Below are positions 9,219-22,838 of a DNA stretch of 64,000 bases, one piece after another. The notes under the pieces were generated by a model. It was given only the letters and a program-made list of their open reading frames with translations, searched no databases and was not told the DNA's origin. The position numbers were made by a program, and so were the translations under genes. Positions within the stretch are counted from its first letter, which is position 1. Every line of letters begins with the position of its first letter. Where the stretch lies: positions 310,001 through 374,000 of the forward strand of contig JANJXV010000262.1 of the NCBI GenBank assembly GCA_024803745.1. The letters run 5' to 3'. Source of the stretch: Megascapheus bottae. Taxonomy: Eukaryota > Chordata > Mammalia > Rodentia > Geomyidae.

Positions 9219-12200
9219 ATGGTAGGAACTAATGAATATCTCTCAATCCTAACTCTCAATATCAATGGACTTTACTCTCCAATTAAACGGCATAGGTTGT
9301 CTAGTTGGATCAAAAAGCAAGAGCCATCGTTCTGCTGACTTCGAGAGAGACACCTTACCCAAAAACAATCATCTTTTGAAAGTGAGAGGTTGGAATAAAC
9401 TCTATCAAGCTAACTGCCCCCATAAACAGGCTAGAGTTGCCATCCTCATATCAGATACAATAGACTTCAAAGTAAAATTAGTAAGAAAAGACAAAGAAGG
9501 TTACTACATACTACTAAAGGGATCTTTCCTCCCGGAAGACATAACAATCCTAAATATTTACACACCCAATCCCGGATCTCCAAACTTCATCAAGCAAACT
9601 TTACTTACACTGAAACCATACATAGATCAAAACACAGTGATTGTTGGTGAGTTTAACACACCACTCTCACCTATGGACAGATCAACAAGGCAAAAACTCA
9701 ACAGAGAAACCTTAGAACTGAACAACTATATAGACCAACTAGATCTAACAGACATCTGCAGAATATTCCACCCAGTAACACCACAATATACGTTTTACTC
9801 AGCAGCACATGGAACATTTTCCAAACTAGACCACATCTTAGGCCATAAAGCAAACCTGGACAGATTCAGAAACACTGAAATTATTCCATGCACACTCTCA
9901 GACCATAAAGGCATCAAATTGGAGCTGAACACACATCTCCACCAAAGAAAACCCTGTAACTCATGGAGACTGAACCACACATTGTTGAATCAAAAACAAT
10001 GGGTAATCGAAGAGATCAGAACAGATATCCAACTGTTTATGAAATTTAACAATAAGGAGCACACAAATATCAACTCCTTAGGGACACAACAAAGGCAGTA
10101 CTCAGAGGAATATTTATAGCGTGGAGTGCCTACAACAGCAAGTTGGAAAAATGGCAAACCAACTAGTTAATGTCTCACCTTAACCTCCTGGAAAAAGAGC
10201 AACAAACCAACCCTAAACCCATTAGGAGAAAGCAAATTATTAAAATCAAAGCAGAATTAAATGATTTGGAATAAAAAAAAACTATAGAAAGAATCAACAA
10301 ACAAGGAGTTGGTTCTTGAAAGAATTAACAAAATTGACAAGCCCTTAGCAAATCTTACCAAAAAAAGAAGAGAGCATATCGAAATAAACAAAATCGCAGA
10401 TGAAAATGGTAATATCACGACAGAAATTACCAAGATCCAGAATATCATGAGGGAATACTTCTCAAACCTTTACGCCAACAAATTTGAGAATCTAGAAGAA
10501 ATGGATGAATTCCTAGACAATATTAACATACACACACTGAACCAAGAAGAGCTAACCCAACTCAACAGGCCTATTTCAAGCTCTGAAATAGAAATGGAAA
10601 TTAGACAACTTCCACTTAAAAAGAGCCCAGGGCCAGATGGATTCACAGCTGAATTCTATAAGGTCTTCAAAGCAGAGCTCACACCAATACTCCTCAAGCT
10701 CTTCAACGAAATTGAAAATGAAGGTACTTTACTAAACTGATTCTGTGAAGCCAGCATATCCCTCATCCCCAAACCAGACAGAGATTCATCAAAGAAAGAG
10801 GTCTATAGACCCATTTCTTTGATGAACATCGATGCAAAACTTCTCAACAAAATACTGGCCAACCGTCTACAACAACTCATCAAAAAAATATACACTATGA
10901 TCAAAGTGGATTCATCATAGGGAGGCAAAGCTGGTTCAACATACACAAATCAATTAATGTAATTCAACACATCAACAGGAGCAGGGATAAAATCACATGA
11001 TTGTCTCAATAGATGCGGAAAAGGCATTTGACAAGATCCAAAACCCCTTTATGTTAAAAGATGTGGAGAAACTAGGAATCCATGGAACATTTCTCAATGT
11101 AATAAAGGCTGTGTATGAGAAACCCACTGCTAGTATTATACTTAATGTTGAAAATCTAAAGCCATTCCCTCTAAAATCAGGAACGAGACAAGGATGCCCA
11201 CTCTCTCCACTCCTTTTTAACATAGTACTAGAATTCCTAGGCAGTGCAATATGGCAAGAAGCAAGCATAAAGGGGATCCAAGTAGGGAAAGAGGAAATAA
11301 AACTATCCCTCTTTGCAGATGACATGATTCTGTATTTAAAGAATCCTATAGACTCTACTCCCAAGCTCCTTGAGCTGATTCAAAGCTTTGGAAGGGTAGC
11401 AGGCCATAAAATCAACCCTCACAAATCAACTGCCTTACTTTACGCCAACACTGAGAGGAACGAGGCAATAATCAGGAAAGAAAATCCTTTCACAATAGCC
11501 TCAAAGAAAATAAAGTACCTAGCAATTAGCTTAACTAAGAATGTAAAGGACCGTTTAGATAAAAACTTTAAAACCCTAAAAAAGGAAATTAAAGCAGAAC
11601 TAAGGAAATGGAAAAACCTCCCATGCTCCTGGATTGGAAGAATCAACATTGTGAAAATGACAACCTTGCCAAGGGCTATCTACAAATTCAATGTAATACC
11701 CATCAACATCCCAATGTCATTCTTTAAAGACATAGAAGAGGCAATTCAAAATTTCATATGGAATAATAAAAGACCCCGTATAGCAAAAACACTTCTTAGC
11801 AGAAAGAACAGCGCTGGAGGAATTTCAATTCCAAACTTAAGGCTCTATTACAGAGCTATAATTCTCAAAACAGCTTGGTACTGGCACAAGAACAGGCCTG
11901 AAGTCCAATGGAGTAGAACTGCGGACCCAGATATTAAACCACAGACCTATGGCCACCTAATCTTTGACCAGGGAGCCAAAAAAATAGAATGGAAGAAAGA
12001 TAGCCTCTTCAACAAGTTGTGCTGGCAGAACTGGTTAAACACCTGCAGAAAACTAAAGTTGGATCCTTCTTTGTCACCTTGCACTAGAATTAACTCCAAA
12101 TGGATCAAAGACGTGGAGGTAAAAGCTGACACACTGAAAAGTTTACAGGAAGGAATAGGAGATACACTAGGCCTCCTTGGTACAGGTCGAAACTTTCTTA

Positions 12201-13060
12201 ATAAGGACCAAGAATCACAACAAATCAGAGAAAGGCTGGATAAGTGGGACTGCATTAAACTGCAGAGCTTTTGTATGGCAACGGATATAGCTAGTAAACT
12301 AATCAGGAAGCCTACAGAGTGGGAGAAGATCTTCACCACCCAAACAACGGAACAAGGCCTCATATCTAAAATATATCAACAACTCAAAAAATTGAATCAC
12401 TCAAAAACTAACCTCCAAAGTAACACCCATCCCATTACAAAATGGGCCAAAGAATTAAAGAGAGTCTTCTCTGAAGAAGAAACAAAAATGGCCTATAGAC
12501 ACATGAAGAAATGCTCAACATCTCTGGTCATAAAAGAAATGCAAATCAAAACAAGTCTAAGATTCCACCTAACTCCAGTTAGAATGGCCAGGATCAGGAA
12601 AACGAATGACAACAGATGCTGGAGGGGATGTGGTCAGGAGGGATCACTACTACACTGTTGGTGGGAGTGCAAACTCGTTCAACCACTATGGAAAGCAGTG
12701 CGGCAGTGCCTCAAAACGCTAAACATACAACTCCCCTATGACCCAGCAATTCCAGTACTTGGCATTTACCCAACAATCCAGAAACAAGGGCCTACTAAAC
12801 CCACTAGCACAACAATGTTCATTGCAGCACTATTCACCATAGCATAGATATGGAACCAACCCAGATGTCCCTCAGTTGATGAGTGGATCAACAAGTTGTG
12901 GTATTTGTACACAATGGAATTCTATGCTGCTGTCAGAAAGAATGACATTGCCCCATTTGTTAGGAAATGGAAAGACTTAGAACAAATCATATTAAGTGAA
13001 GTAAGCCAGACTCAAAGGAACTTAGGCTCAGTGGTTTCCCTCATTCGTCATAATCAGTAG
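9219..13060 (+). pseudogene. ORF2: L1 ORF2, broken (unit 2)
   Basis: Start ATG 9219; TGA at 9336-9338. An extra T in the run 9374-9377 shifts the frame. The 284-codon open stretch at 9265-10119 therefore begins with about 39 out-of-frame codons before genuine endonuclease sequence (V-R-G-W-N-K-L-Y). G-E-F-N is present. Finger segment 10309-10740; RT segment 10997-12847 with L-D-K-N-F and P-T-E-W-E-K. TAG follows F-T-I-A, but the tail (S-E-V-S-Q-T-Q-R) is otherwise in frame to 13060. Confidence 0.92.
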
Positions 13061-13478
13061 AAACCTAGGGCTCTACTAGCAGAGATTGGCAATAGAGCAA
13101 AAGGCCATATATAAGGCCATATAATGTGAAGCTAATTGAAAGGACCTCCAGGATATTGACACAAAAGCCATATAATGAATGATTGTTGTCCTTAATGTAC
13201 TATGTTGTCTCTCATCTCGCTTGCTGTCCCTTGGTTATCCCATATTGGTATAGTATCTCACTTTGTTATCTGATATATTGAATTTATTTGTATTTGGATA
13301 TTTGAAATTTGATAGGGTAGGGGGGAAAACCAAGACGGGTGCGGGGTGTGGGGTTGGAGGGAAATGGGTACCAAGACATGTGAAAGGGTATCAATGTATG
13401 TGAATTAATGCACCTTCTATCTGGCAAATATCATCTAACCCTTTTACTAATTACAATAAAAAAATGAAAAAAAAGAAA

Positions 13479-14106
13479 GTTGTAGTGTGTGGGGACGATG
13501 ATGGGGTCAAATACATTTCTTCTTAGAAATTTACCTCATCTGGTTGCCCTGGATTTTCCTGGCCTTCTTCTTAGAGAAAGTTCTGTTATACTGGATTTGT
13601 GGCTTGGCAATGATCTAGCATGTACATCTTCGAGTAAGACATCCACAACTTCCATGCCTGAGACTCGAGTTTCCTGACCTTTGGCAACAGCACAGCAACA
13701 TCTTTCTTCCTCCTGAGCCACAGGCCAAGTGAGCTGGCTTTTGCTGGTTGTTAGTTACAGTGGCTTGGTTACCAGGGTTCCATATTCTGTTCCATTGTGA
13801 GGGAGGCAGGGTCACTTTTCAGGGCCCAATGACCAAAGATCCTTGCTCACAAAAGACCTCACCAAAGACATACTGGAGGCTGAATCTCTCCTCCAGTCTG
13901 ACAATATACGTGTGGATGTAGTATACAGCACACCTTATTTGTCCAATCCCAATGTCTTCCACTAGGCCCAACTACCAGTCTGGTCTCAGGCTCAAGGAGC
14001 CTTTCTTAGGTAAGATCCAAACTTAAGGGTCAATATTGCCCTCATCCTTTACAAAACATTTGCTTCACAGTGCCTTCTCTGCCTGCATTTTGCCCCTTGT
14101 CGAATA
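13479..14106. other. Unassigned spacer (unit 2)
   Basis: Equivalent spacer, type B form: GGCTTTTGCTGG and GGTTACCAGGGTTCC replace GGCTTGAGCTGG and GGATACCAGGGGTCC. Confidence 0.5.
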
Positions 14107-14290
14107 TTTTGTTTTTGCTAGTCTTGGGACTTGACCTCAGAGTTTGAACATTGTTCTTGGGCTTTCTTTAGGCTTTAGCTGTCCCTCCGAGCCACAGCAC
14201 CACTTGCAGCGTTTTCTATGTATGTGGTAATGAGGAATCAACCTGAGGATTACTGCTTGGTAGCCAAGGACTCTCCCACTAGGTCAAACA
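14107..14290 (-). mobile_element. Dimeric SINE, minus strand (unit 2)
   Basis: Equivalent copy. One A is lost from the B-box region (AGGAATCAACC) and the T run is shorter. CAGCACC replaces CAGAACC. Confidence 0.7.
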
Positions 14291-14500
14291 CACAGGGCAT
14301 CTTGCACATATTTTTGACGTCAATCTACTAGGATATTATTAGGTTTCTGTATCCTAATCAATTTTTTCCTGATGATTAGCTTTGCTGTCATGTGTAAAAA
14401 ATGCAAGAGGGAAAAACACAGAAGAATTAGTGAAATTTAAAAAAAAGCATTAGACACAGTTAAGTGTTCATTCTTTGTAGGAGAAAGGATATTTGGATAT

Positions 14501-14524
14501 GATGATGATGATGATGATGATGAT
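14501..14524. repeat. GAT microsatellite, (GAT)8 (unit 2)
   Basis: Eight GAT triplets followed by GACTTT. Confidence 0.95.
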
Positions 14525-14545
14525 GACTTTATAATTACTATGTCA

Positions 14546-14751
14546 GGGTTGAGAGTTTGGCATAGTGGTAGAGTGCTTGCCTAGCATCCATGAAGATCTG
14601 GGTTTGATTGCTCAATACCACATAGATAGAAAATCTAGATGTGGCACTGTGGCTCAAGTGGCAGAGGGCTAGACTTGAGAAAACCCGAGGACAGTGCTCA
14701 GGCCCTGAATTCAAGCCCCAAGACTGGCAGAAAGATAAAAGAAAATAAAAA
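14546..14751 (+). mobile_element. Dimeric SINE, plus strand (unit 2)
   Basis: Equivalent copy. Variants: GAAGATCTGG, CTCAATACCACATAG. Confidence 0.78.
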
Positions 14752-15414
14752 TGCTTTTTACGAACTATTTCACTCACAGCATTTGCTTCTGAAATCCTCG
14801 CTTCTGCATCTTGTGAAATACCCCTTTCCCTCAACCTAGACAAGAAAAACAGATCCATCCCATGGTCCACTGTGAGGCCACTGGTTGGGCTAAGAGCTAG
14901 TCGTGCAGCAACACATAAGTTTTATTCTAATACTTTCCAAACTTTGTACTCAAATATGCTACCTACTTACCAACTTATGTCAGTTATCCTTATGCTATAA
15001 CTTTTCTTCATTACTACAATATTCTTACACTCCTACGTTAATCCTCTTGCACCTCCCCTGACCTCTCTCATTCTTTTTTTCTATCTCTGGACCTCTGCTC
15101 GTCTTTCAACCCTTATACTGCACGGATCTACACTTGATGGCTGTTGAGCAATATTGTATATGTAGGTGGTTAATTATTCTCTAGGCTCAGAGGGACTTAA
15201 AGACAATAGAGATTGGATTGAGAGGCTTATTGTTTTGGGTATAAATCGCTTATCAGTGGTTGTATTAGGCTGGTCTGTAAGTGCACAAAAAGAAAGAGTG
15301 ATAATACCAATCAAAACTTGTGAACATCTAGTGTCTGCCAGCTACAGAGGTCTAGGTTGGTTATATCTGAAAATCTATAATCGTATTTAGTAGTAATCTT
15401 GCTCCCATTTTCAA
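14752..15414. other. Leader (unit 2/3 junction)
   Basis: Equivalent leader with the ACTTATGTCAG form of type A. No gene seen. Confidence 0.5.
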
Positions 15415-16597
15415 ATGGGCAGAACAAGAAACTCAAGAAAAATGTCAAATCAAGAAACAACATCCCCCACCCAATGTAAACAGACAATGGAACAGTCACT
15501 GGCAAACCTAGAGGAGAGTCTTCCAATTGCTACACAAATGCAATTGATAAACATCATTAATGAAAAATGTGAAAATATAAAGAAAGAGAAAATGGAGGAA
15601 GCCATACCTGAACAAGAGGAAAGCAAAAACAAGGTGATAAGTGAAAAAGAAGAAGCCATAAAGGAGGCCATAATAAAGGTTTTTCAAAGAAAGATGGATG
15701 AATTCAAAGAATCCACAAATAAAAACGTGACCAAACTCCAGCAAATGTCCAAAGAAAATAAAGCTACTGAGCTAACCACTCAAAAGGAAATCAAGGAGAT
15801 AAAGAAATCCATACATGATCTAAAACAAGGGATGCAAGGCATCAAAAGTGAGCAATTAGAAGCAAGGGAGATGAAAAATAAAGTAGATAGCTTTGATAGC
15901 AGGTTAGACATTGCAGAGGAGAGAATTTCCGTGGCTGAAGATAATTTAGGTAGTATAAAGAACAGAAAATGAGTCAATCCAAATCTAGGAAATATGAGAG
16001 AGCGCTTCAGGAAGTCCAAGATACACTTAGGAAGCCTAATTTAAGGCTAGTTGGTATTGAGGAGGGCGTGGAGAAAGAGGTCAATGGTATTGGAAATATA
16101 CTTCAGGGAATCATCTCAGAGAATTTCCCAAATATCCAGAAGGGCAGGCCCATCCAGATACGAGAAGCTTTTAGAACCCCAAACAGACCTGACCAGAAAA
16201 GAACATCCCACCGCCACATTGTGATCCGAACTGGATCAATAGAAACGAAAGGAAAGATCCTAAAGGCAGCCAGGGAAAAGGGATCAGTAACCTACAAAGG
16301 CAAACCAATCAGAATAACCCAGATTTCTCAGCAGAGACCATGCAAGCACGAAGTGACTGGAAGCATATATGTCATGCCCTTATATCAAATAACTACCAAC
16401 CAAGAATACTGTAGCCAGCTAAGCTCTCATTCATAACTGAGGGAAAAATAAAAACATTCCATTCCAGGGAAAAGCTGCAACAATATGTCGAAACAAAACC
16501 AACACTACAGAGAATTCTCAAAGATGCTCTATACATAGAAAACCAAAATAAATGCAATATAGGGAAAGAAATGGCACCTAAACAGCATACCATCTAA
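15415..16597 (+). pseudogene. ORF1: L1 ORF1, broken (unit 3)
   Basis: Fragments at 15415-15972 and 15969-16436. It carries the missing C of type A, so the end of the C-terminal domain is out of frame. Leu replaces the His of unit 1 in T-K-L-Q-Q-M. Confidence 0.9.
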
Positions 16598-16645
16598 GGA
16601 CCACAAGAACTGTCAAGACACAGGCCCTACTAAAAGCTTTTAAAA

Positions 16646-19600
16646 ATGGTAGGAACTAATGAATATCTCTCAATCCTAACTATCAATATCAATGGACTTT
16701 ACTCTCCAATTAAACGGCATAGGTTGTCTAGTTGGATCAAAAAGCAAGATCCATCGATCTGCTGACTTCGAGAGACACATCTTACCCAAAAACAATCATC
16801 TTTGAAAGTGAGAGGTTGGAATAAACTCTATCAAGCTAACTGCCCCCATAAACAGGCTAGAGTTGCCATCCTCATATCAGATACAATAGACTTCAAACTA
16901 AAATTAGTAAGAAAAGACAAAGAAGGTTACTACATACTACTAAAGGGATCTTTCCTCCCGGAAGACATAACAATCCTAAATATTTACACACCCATTCCCG
17001 GAGCTCCAAACTTCATCAAGCAAACTTTACTTACACTGAAACCATATATAGATCAAAACACAGTGAATGTTGGTGAGTTTAACACACCACTCTCACCTAT
17101 GGACAGATCAACAAGGCAAAAACTCAACAGAGAAACCTTAGAACTGAACAACTATATAGAACAACTAGATCTAACAGACATCTGCAGAATATTCCACCCA
17201 GTAACACCACAATATACGTTTTTCTCAGCAGCACATGGAACATTTTCCAAACTAGACCACATCTTAGGCCATAAAGCAAACCTGGACAGATTCAGAAACA
17301 CTGAAATTATTCCATGCACACTCTCAGACCATAAAGGCATCAAATTGGAGCTGAACACACATCTCCACCAAAGAAAACCCTGTAACTCATGGAGACTGAA
17401 CCACACATTGTTGAATCAAAAACAATGGGTAATCGAAGAGATCAGAACAGATATCCAACTGTTTATGAAATTTAACAATAAGGAGCACACAAATATCAAC
17501 TCCTTAGGGACACAACAAAGGCAGTACTCAGAGGAAAATTTATAGCGTGGAGTGCCTACAACAGCAAGTTGGAAAAATGGCAAACCAACTAGTTAATGTC
17601 TCACCTTAACCTCCTGGAAAAAGAGCAACAAACCAACCCTAAACCCATTAGGAGAAAGCAAATTATTAAAATCAAAGCAGAATTAAATGATTTGGAATAA
17701 AAAAAAACTATACAAAGAATCAAAAAAACAAGGAGTTGGTTCTTGAAAGAATTAACAAAATTGACAAGCCCTTAGCAAATCTTACCAAAAAAAGAAGAGA
17801 GCATATCGAAATAAACAATATCGCAGATGAAAATGGTAATATCACGACAGAAATTACCAAGATCCAGAATATCATGAGGGAATACTTCTCAAACCTTTAC
17901 GCCAACAAATTTGAGAATCTAGAAGAAATGGATGAATTCCTAGACAATATTAACATACACACACTGAACCAAGAAGACCTAACCCAACTCAACAGGCCTA
18001 TTTCAAGCTCTGAAATAGAAATGGAAATTAGACAACTTCCACTTAAAAAGAGCCCAGGGCCAGATGGATTCACAGCTGAATTCTATAAGGTCTTCAAAGC
18101 AGAGCTCACACCAATACTCCTCAAGCTCTTCAACGAAATTGAAAATGAAGGTACTTTACTAAACTGATTCTGTGAAGCCAGCATATCCCTCATCCCCAAA
18201 CCAGACAGAGATTCATCAAAGAAAGAGATCTATAGACCCATTTCTTTGATGAACATCGATGCAAAACTTCTCAACAAAATCCTGGCCAACCGTCTACAAC
18301 AACTCATCAAAAAAATATACACTATGATCAAAGTGGATTCATCATAGGGAGGCAAAGCTGGTTCAACATACACAAATCAATTAATGTAATTCAACACATC
18401 AACAGGAGCAGGGATAAAATCACATGATTGTCTCAATAGATGCGGAAAAGGCATTTGACAAGATCCAAAACCCCTTTATGTTAAAAGATGTGGAGAAACT
18501 AGGAATCCATGGAACATTTCTCAATGTAATAAAGGCTGTGTATGAGAAACCCACTGCTAGTATTATACTTAATGTTGAAAATCTAAAGCCATTCCCTCTA
18601 AAATCAGGAACGAGACAAGGATGCCCACTCTCTCCACTCCTTTTTAACATAGTACTAGAATTCCTAGGCAGTGCAATATGGCAAGAAGCAAGCATAAAGG
18701 GGATCCAAGTAGGGAAAGAGGAAATAAAACTATCCCTCTTTGCAGATGACATGATTCTGTATTTAAAGAATCCTATAGACTCTACTCCCAAGCTCCTTGA
18801 GCTGATTCAAAGCTTTGGAAGGGTAGCAGGCCATAAAATCAACCCTCACAAATCAACTACCTTACTTTACGCCAACACTGAGAGGAACGAGGCAATAATC
18901 AGGAAAGAAAATCCTTTCACAATAGCCTCAAAGAAAATAAAGTACCTAGCAATTAGCTTAACTAAGAATGTAAAGGACCGTTTAGATGAAAACTTTAAAA
19001 CCCTAAAAAAGGAAATTAAAGCAGAACTAAGGAAATGGAAAAACCTCCCATGCTCCTGGATTGGAAGAATCAACATTGTGAAAATGACAACCTTGCCAAG
19101 GACTATCTACAAATTCAATGTAATACCCATCAACATCCCAATGTCATTCTTTAAAGACATAGAAGAGGCAATTCAAAATTTCATATGGAATAATAAAAGA
19201 CCCCGTATAGCAAAAACACTTCTTAGCAGAAAGAACAGCGCTGGAGGAATTTCAATTCCAAACTTAAGGCTCTATTACAGAGCTATAATTCTCAAAACAG
19301 CTTGGTACTGGCACAAGAACAGGCCTGAAGTCCAATGGAGTAGAACTGCGGACCCAGATATTAAACCACAGACCTATGGCCACCTAATCTTTGACCAGGG
19401 AGCCAAAAAAATAGAATGGAAGAAAGATAGCCTCTTCAACAAGTTGTGCTGGCAGAACTGGTTAAACACCTGCAGAAAACTAAAGTTGGATCCTTCTTTG
19501 TCACCTTGCACTAGAATTAACTCCAAATGGATCAAAGACGTGGAGGTAAAAGCTGACACACTGAAAAGTTTACAGGAAGGAATAGGAGATACACTAGGCC

Positions 19601-20486
19601 TCCTTGGTACAGGTCGAAACTTTCTTAATAAGGACCAAGAATCACAACAAATCAGAGAAAGGCTGGATAAGTGGGACTGCATTAAACTGCAGAGCTTTTG
19701 TATGGCAACGGATATAGCTAGTAAACTAATCAGGAAGCCTACAGAGGGGGAGAAGATCTTCACCACCCAAACAACAGAACAAGGCCTCATATCTAAAATA
19801 TATCAACAACTCAAAAAATTGAATCACTCCAAAACTAACCTCCAAAGTAACACCCATCCCATTACAAAATGGGCCAAAGACTTAAAGAGAGTCTTCTCTG
19901 AAGAAGAAACAAAAATGGCCTATAGACACATGAAGAAATGCTCAACATCTCTGGTCATAAAAGAAATGCAAATCAAAACAAGTCTAAGATTCCACCTAAC
20001 TCCAGTTAGAATGGCCAGGATCAGGAAAACGAATGACAACAGATGCTGGAGGGGATGTGGTCAGGAGGGATCACTACTACACTGTTGGTGGGAGTGCAAA
20101 CTCGTTCAACCACTATGGAAAGCAGTGCGGCAGTGCCTCAAAACGCTAAACATACAACTCCCCTATGACCCAGCAATTCCAGTACTTGGCATTTACCCAA
20201 CAATCCAGAAACAAGGGCCTACTAAACCCACTAGCACAACAATGTTCATTGCAGCACTATTCACCATAGCATAGATATGGAACCAACCCAGATGTCCCTC
20301 AGTTGATGAGTGGATCAACAAGTTGTGGTATTTGTACACAATGGAATTCTATGCTGCTGTCAGAAAGAATGACATCGCCCCATTTGTTAGGAAATGGAAA
20401 GACTTAGAACAAATCATATTAAGTGAAGAAGCCAGACTCAAAGGAACTTAGGCTCAGTGGTTTCCCTCATTCGTCATAATCAGTAG
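16646..20486 (+). pseudogene. ORF2: L1 ORF2, broken (unit 3)
   Basis: Breaks match unit 1 at +14,852: TGA 16763, endonuclease 16802-17545, TAG 17590, TAA 17698, fingers 17736-18167, RT 18424-20274. I saw no amino-acid difference from unit 1 in the RT segment. Confidence 0.92.
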
Positions 20487-20906
20487 AAACCTTGGGCTCT
20501 ACTAGCAGAGATTGGCAATAGAGCAAAAGGCCATATATAAGGCCATATAATGTGAAGCTAATTGAAAGGACCTCCAGGATATTGACACAAAAGCCATATA
20601 ATGAATGATTGTTGTCCTTAATGTACTATGTTGTCTCTCATCTCGCTTGCTGTCCCTTGGTTATCCAATATTGGTATAGTATCTCACTTTGTTATCTGAT
20701 ATATTGAATTTATTTGTATTTGGATATTTGAAATTTGATAGGGAAGGGGGGAAAACCAAGACGGGTGGGGGTTGTGGGGTTGGAGGGAAATGGGTACCAA
20801 GACATGTGAAAGGGTATCAATGTATGTGAATTAATGCACCTTCTATCTGGCAAATATCATCTAACCCTTTTACTAATTACAATTAAAAAAATGAAAAAAA
20901 AAGAAA

Positions 20907-21532
20907 GTTGTAGTGTGTGGGGAGGATGATGGGGTCAAATACATTTCTTCTTAGAAATTTACCTCATCTGGTTGCCCTGGATTTTCCTGGCCTTCTTCTT
21001 AGAGAAAGTTCTGTTATACTGGATTTGTGGCTTGGCAATGATCTAGCATGTACATCTTCGAGTAAGACATCCACAACTTCCATGCCTGAGACTCGAGTTT
21101 CCTGACCTTTGGCAACAGCACAGCAACATCTTTCTTCCTCCTGAGCCACAGGCCAAGTGAGCTGGCTTGAGCTGGTTGTTAGTTACAGTGGCTTGGATAC
21201 CAGGGGTCCATATTCTGTTCCATTGTGAGGGAGGCAGGGTCACTTTTCAGGGCCCAATGACCAAAGATCCTTGCTCACAAAAGACCTCACCAAAGACATA
21301 CTGGAGGCTGAATCTCTCCTTCAGTCTCACAATGTACGTGTGGATGTAGTATACAGCACACCTTATTTGTCCAATCCCAATGTCTTCCACTAGGCCCAAC
21401 TACCAGTCTGGTCTCAGGCTCAAGGAGCCTTTCTTAGGTAAGATCCAAACTTAAGGGTCAATATTGCCCTCATCCTTTACAAAACATTTGCTTCACAGTG
21501 CCTTCTCTGCCTGCATTTTGCCCCTTGTCGAA
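20907..21532. other. Unassigned spacer (unit 3)
   Basis: Equivalent spacer, type A form as in unit 1. Confidence 0.5.
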
Positions 21533-21721
21533 TTTTTTTTGTTTTTGCTAGTCTTGGGACTTGACCTCAGAGTGTGAACATTGTTCTTGGGCTTTCTTTA
21601 GGCTTTAGCTGTCCCACCGAGCCACAGAACCACTTGCAGCGTTTTCTATGTATGTGGTAATGAGGAATCAAACCTGAGGCTTACTGCTTGGTAGCCAAGG
21701 ACTCTCCCACTAGGTCAAACA
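21533..21721 (-). mobile_element. Dimeric SINE, minus strand (unit 3)
   Basis: Equivalent copy, same form as unit 1. Confidence 0.7.
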
Positions 21722-21930
21722 CACAGGGCATCTTGCACATATTTTTGACGTCAATCTACTAGGATATTATTAGGTTTTCTGTATCCTAATCAATTTTTTC
21801 CTGATGATTAGCTTTGCTGTCATGTGTAAAAAATGCAAGAGGGAAAAACACAGAAGAATTAGTGAAATTAAAAAAAGCATTAGACACAGTTAAGTGTTCA
21901 TTCTTTGTAGGAGAAAGGATATTTGGATAT

Positions 21931-21948
21931 GATGATGATGATGATGAT
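21931..21948. repeat. GAT microsatellite, (GAT)6 (unit 3)
   Basis: Six GAT triplets followed by GAAGTT. Confidence 0.95.
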
Positions 21949-21969
21949 GAAGTTATAATTACTATGTCA

Positions 21970-22175
21970 GGGTTGAGAGTTTGGCATAGTGGTAGAGTGC
22001 TTGCCTAGCATCCATGAAGGTCTGGGTTTGATTGCTCAGTACCACCTAGATAGAAAATCTAGATGTGGCACTGTGGCTCAAGTGGCAGAGGGCTAGACTT
22101 GAGAAAACCCGAGGACAGTGCTCAGGCCCTGAATTCAAGCCCCAAGACTGGCAGAAAGATAAAAGAAAATAAAAA
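21970..22175 (+). mobile_element. Dimeric SINE, plus strand (unit 3)
   Basis: Equivalent copy, unit 1 form. Confidence 0.78.
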
Positions 22176-22838
22176 TGCTTTTTACGAGCTAATTCACTCA
22201 CAGCATTTGCTTCTGAAATCTTCGCTTCTGCATCTTGTGAAATACCCCTTTCCCTCAACGTAGACAAGAAAAACAGATCCATCCCATGGTCCACTGTGAG
22301 GCCACTGGTTGGGCTAAGAGCTAGTCGTGCAGCAACACATAAGTTTTATTCTAATACTTTCCAAACTTTGTACTCAAATATGCTACCTACTTACCAACTT
22401 AGGTCAGTTATCCTTATGCTATAACTTTTCTTCATTACTACAATATTCTTACACTCCTACGTTAATCCTCTTGCACCTCCCCTGACCTCTCTCATTCTTT
22501 TTTTCTATCTCTGGACCTCTGCTCGTCTTTCAACCCTTATACTGCACGGATCTACACTTGATGGCTGTTGAGCAATATTGTATATGTAGGTGGTTAATTA
22601 TTCTCTAGGCTCAGAGGGACTTAAAGACAATAGAGATTGGATTGAGAGGCTTATTGTTTTGGGTATAAATCGCTTCTCAGTGGTTGTATTAGGCTGGTCT
22701 GTAAGTGCACAAAAAGAAAGAGTGATAATACCAATCAAAACTTGTGAACATCTAGTGTCTGCCAGCTACAGAGGTCTAGGTTGGTTATATCTGAAAACCT
22801 ATAATCATATTTAGTAGTAATCTTGCTCCCATTTTCAA
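22176..22838. other. Leader (unit 3/4 junction)
   Basis: Equivalent leader with the ACTTAGGTCAG form. No gene seen. Confidence 0.5.

Larger units (their letters stand above)
7987..13478 (+). mobile_element. LINE-1 retrotransposon, decayed (unit 2)
   Basis: Same element as in unit 1. AATAAA is intact at 13455-13460. The G-rich tract at 13337-13361 differs from type A (GGGTGCGGGG) but still has four G runs. ORF1 and ORF2 are both broken. Confidence 0.93.
7425..14852 (+). repeat. Tandem array unit 2 (type B, 7428 bp)
   Basis: Second copy. Type B markers are four Cs in the ORF1 C-terminal region, four Ts near 9374 (a +1 shift in ORF2), Y instead of F in the endonuclease YTFYSA segment, LDKNF and PTEWEK in the RT segment, (GAT)8, and a one-base-shorter B box in the minus-strand SINE. 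With unit 1 it forms a 14,852-bp dimer that recurs as units 3+4. Confidence 0.97.
15415..20906 (+). mobile_element. LINE-1 retrotransposon, decayed (unit 3)
   Basis: Copy of the unit 1 element. AATTAAA replaces the polyadenylation hexamer (20881-20887). The G-rich tract is at 20763-20787. Confidence 0.93.
14853..22276 (+). repeat. Tandem array unit 3 (type A, 7424 bp)
   Basis: Same length as unit 1 and almost identical to it. The differences I noticed are a CTC codon (Leu) in ORF1 at about 15736 where unit 1 has CAC (His), and a T for C near 17047. Every landmark lies exactly 14,852 bp downstream of its unit 1 counterpart. Confidence 0.97.

Noticed and set aside
9265..10119. 284-codon stretch starting at ATG as a complete endonuclease gene (also units 4, 6, 7 and 8)
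   Set aside because: The first ~39 codons are L1 endonuclease sequence read in the wrong frame. The true start is ATG 9219, and the frame is restored only after the extra T near 9374.
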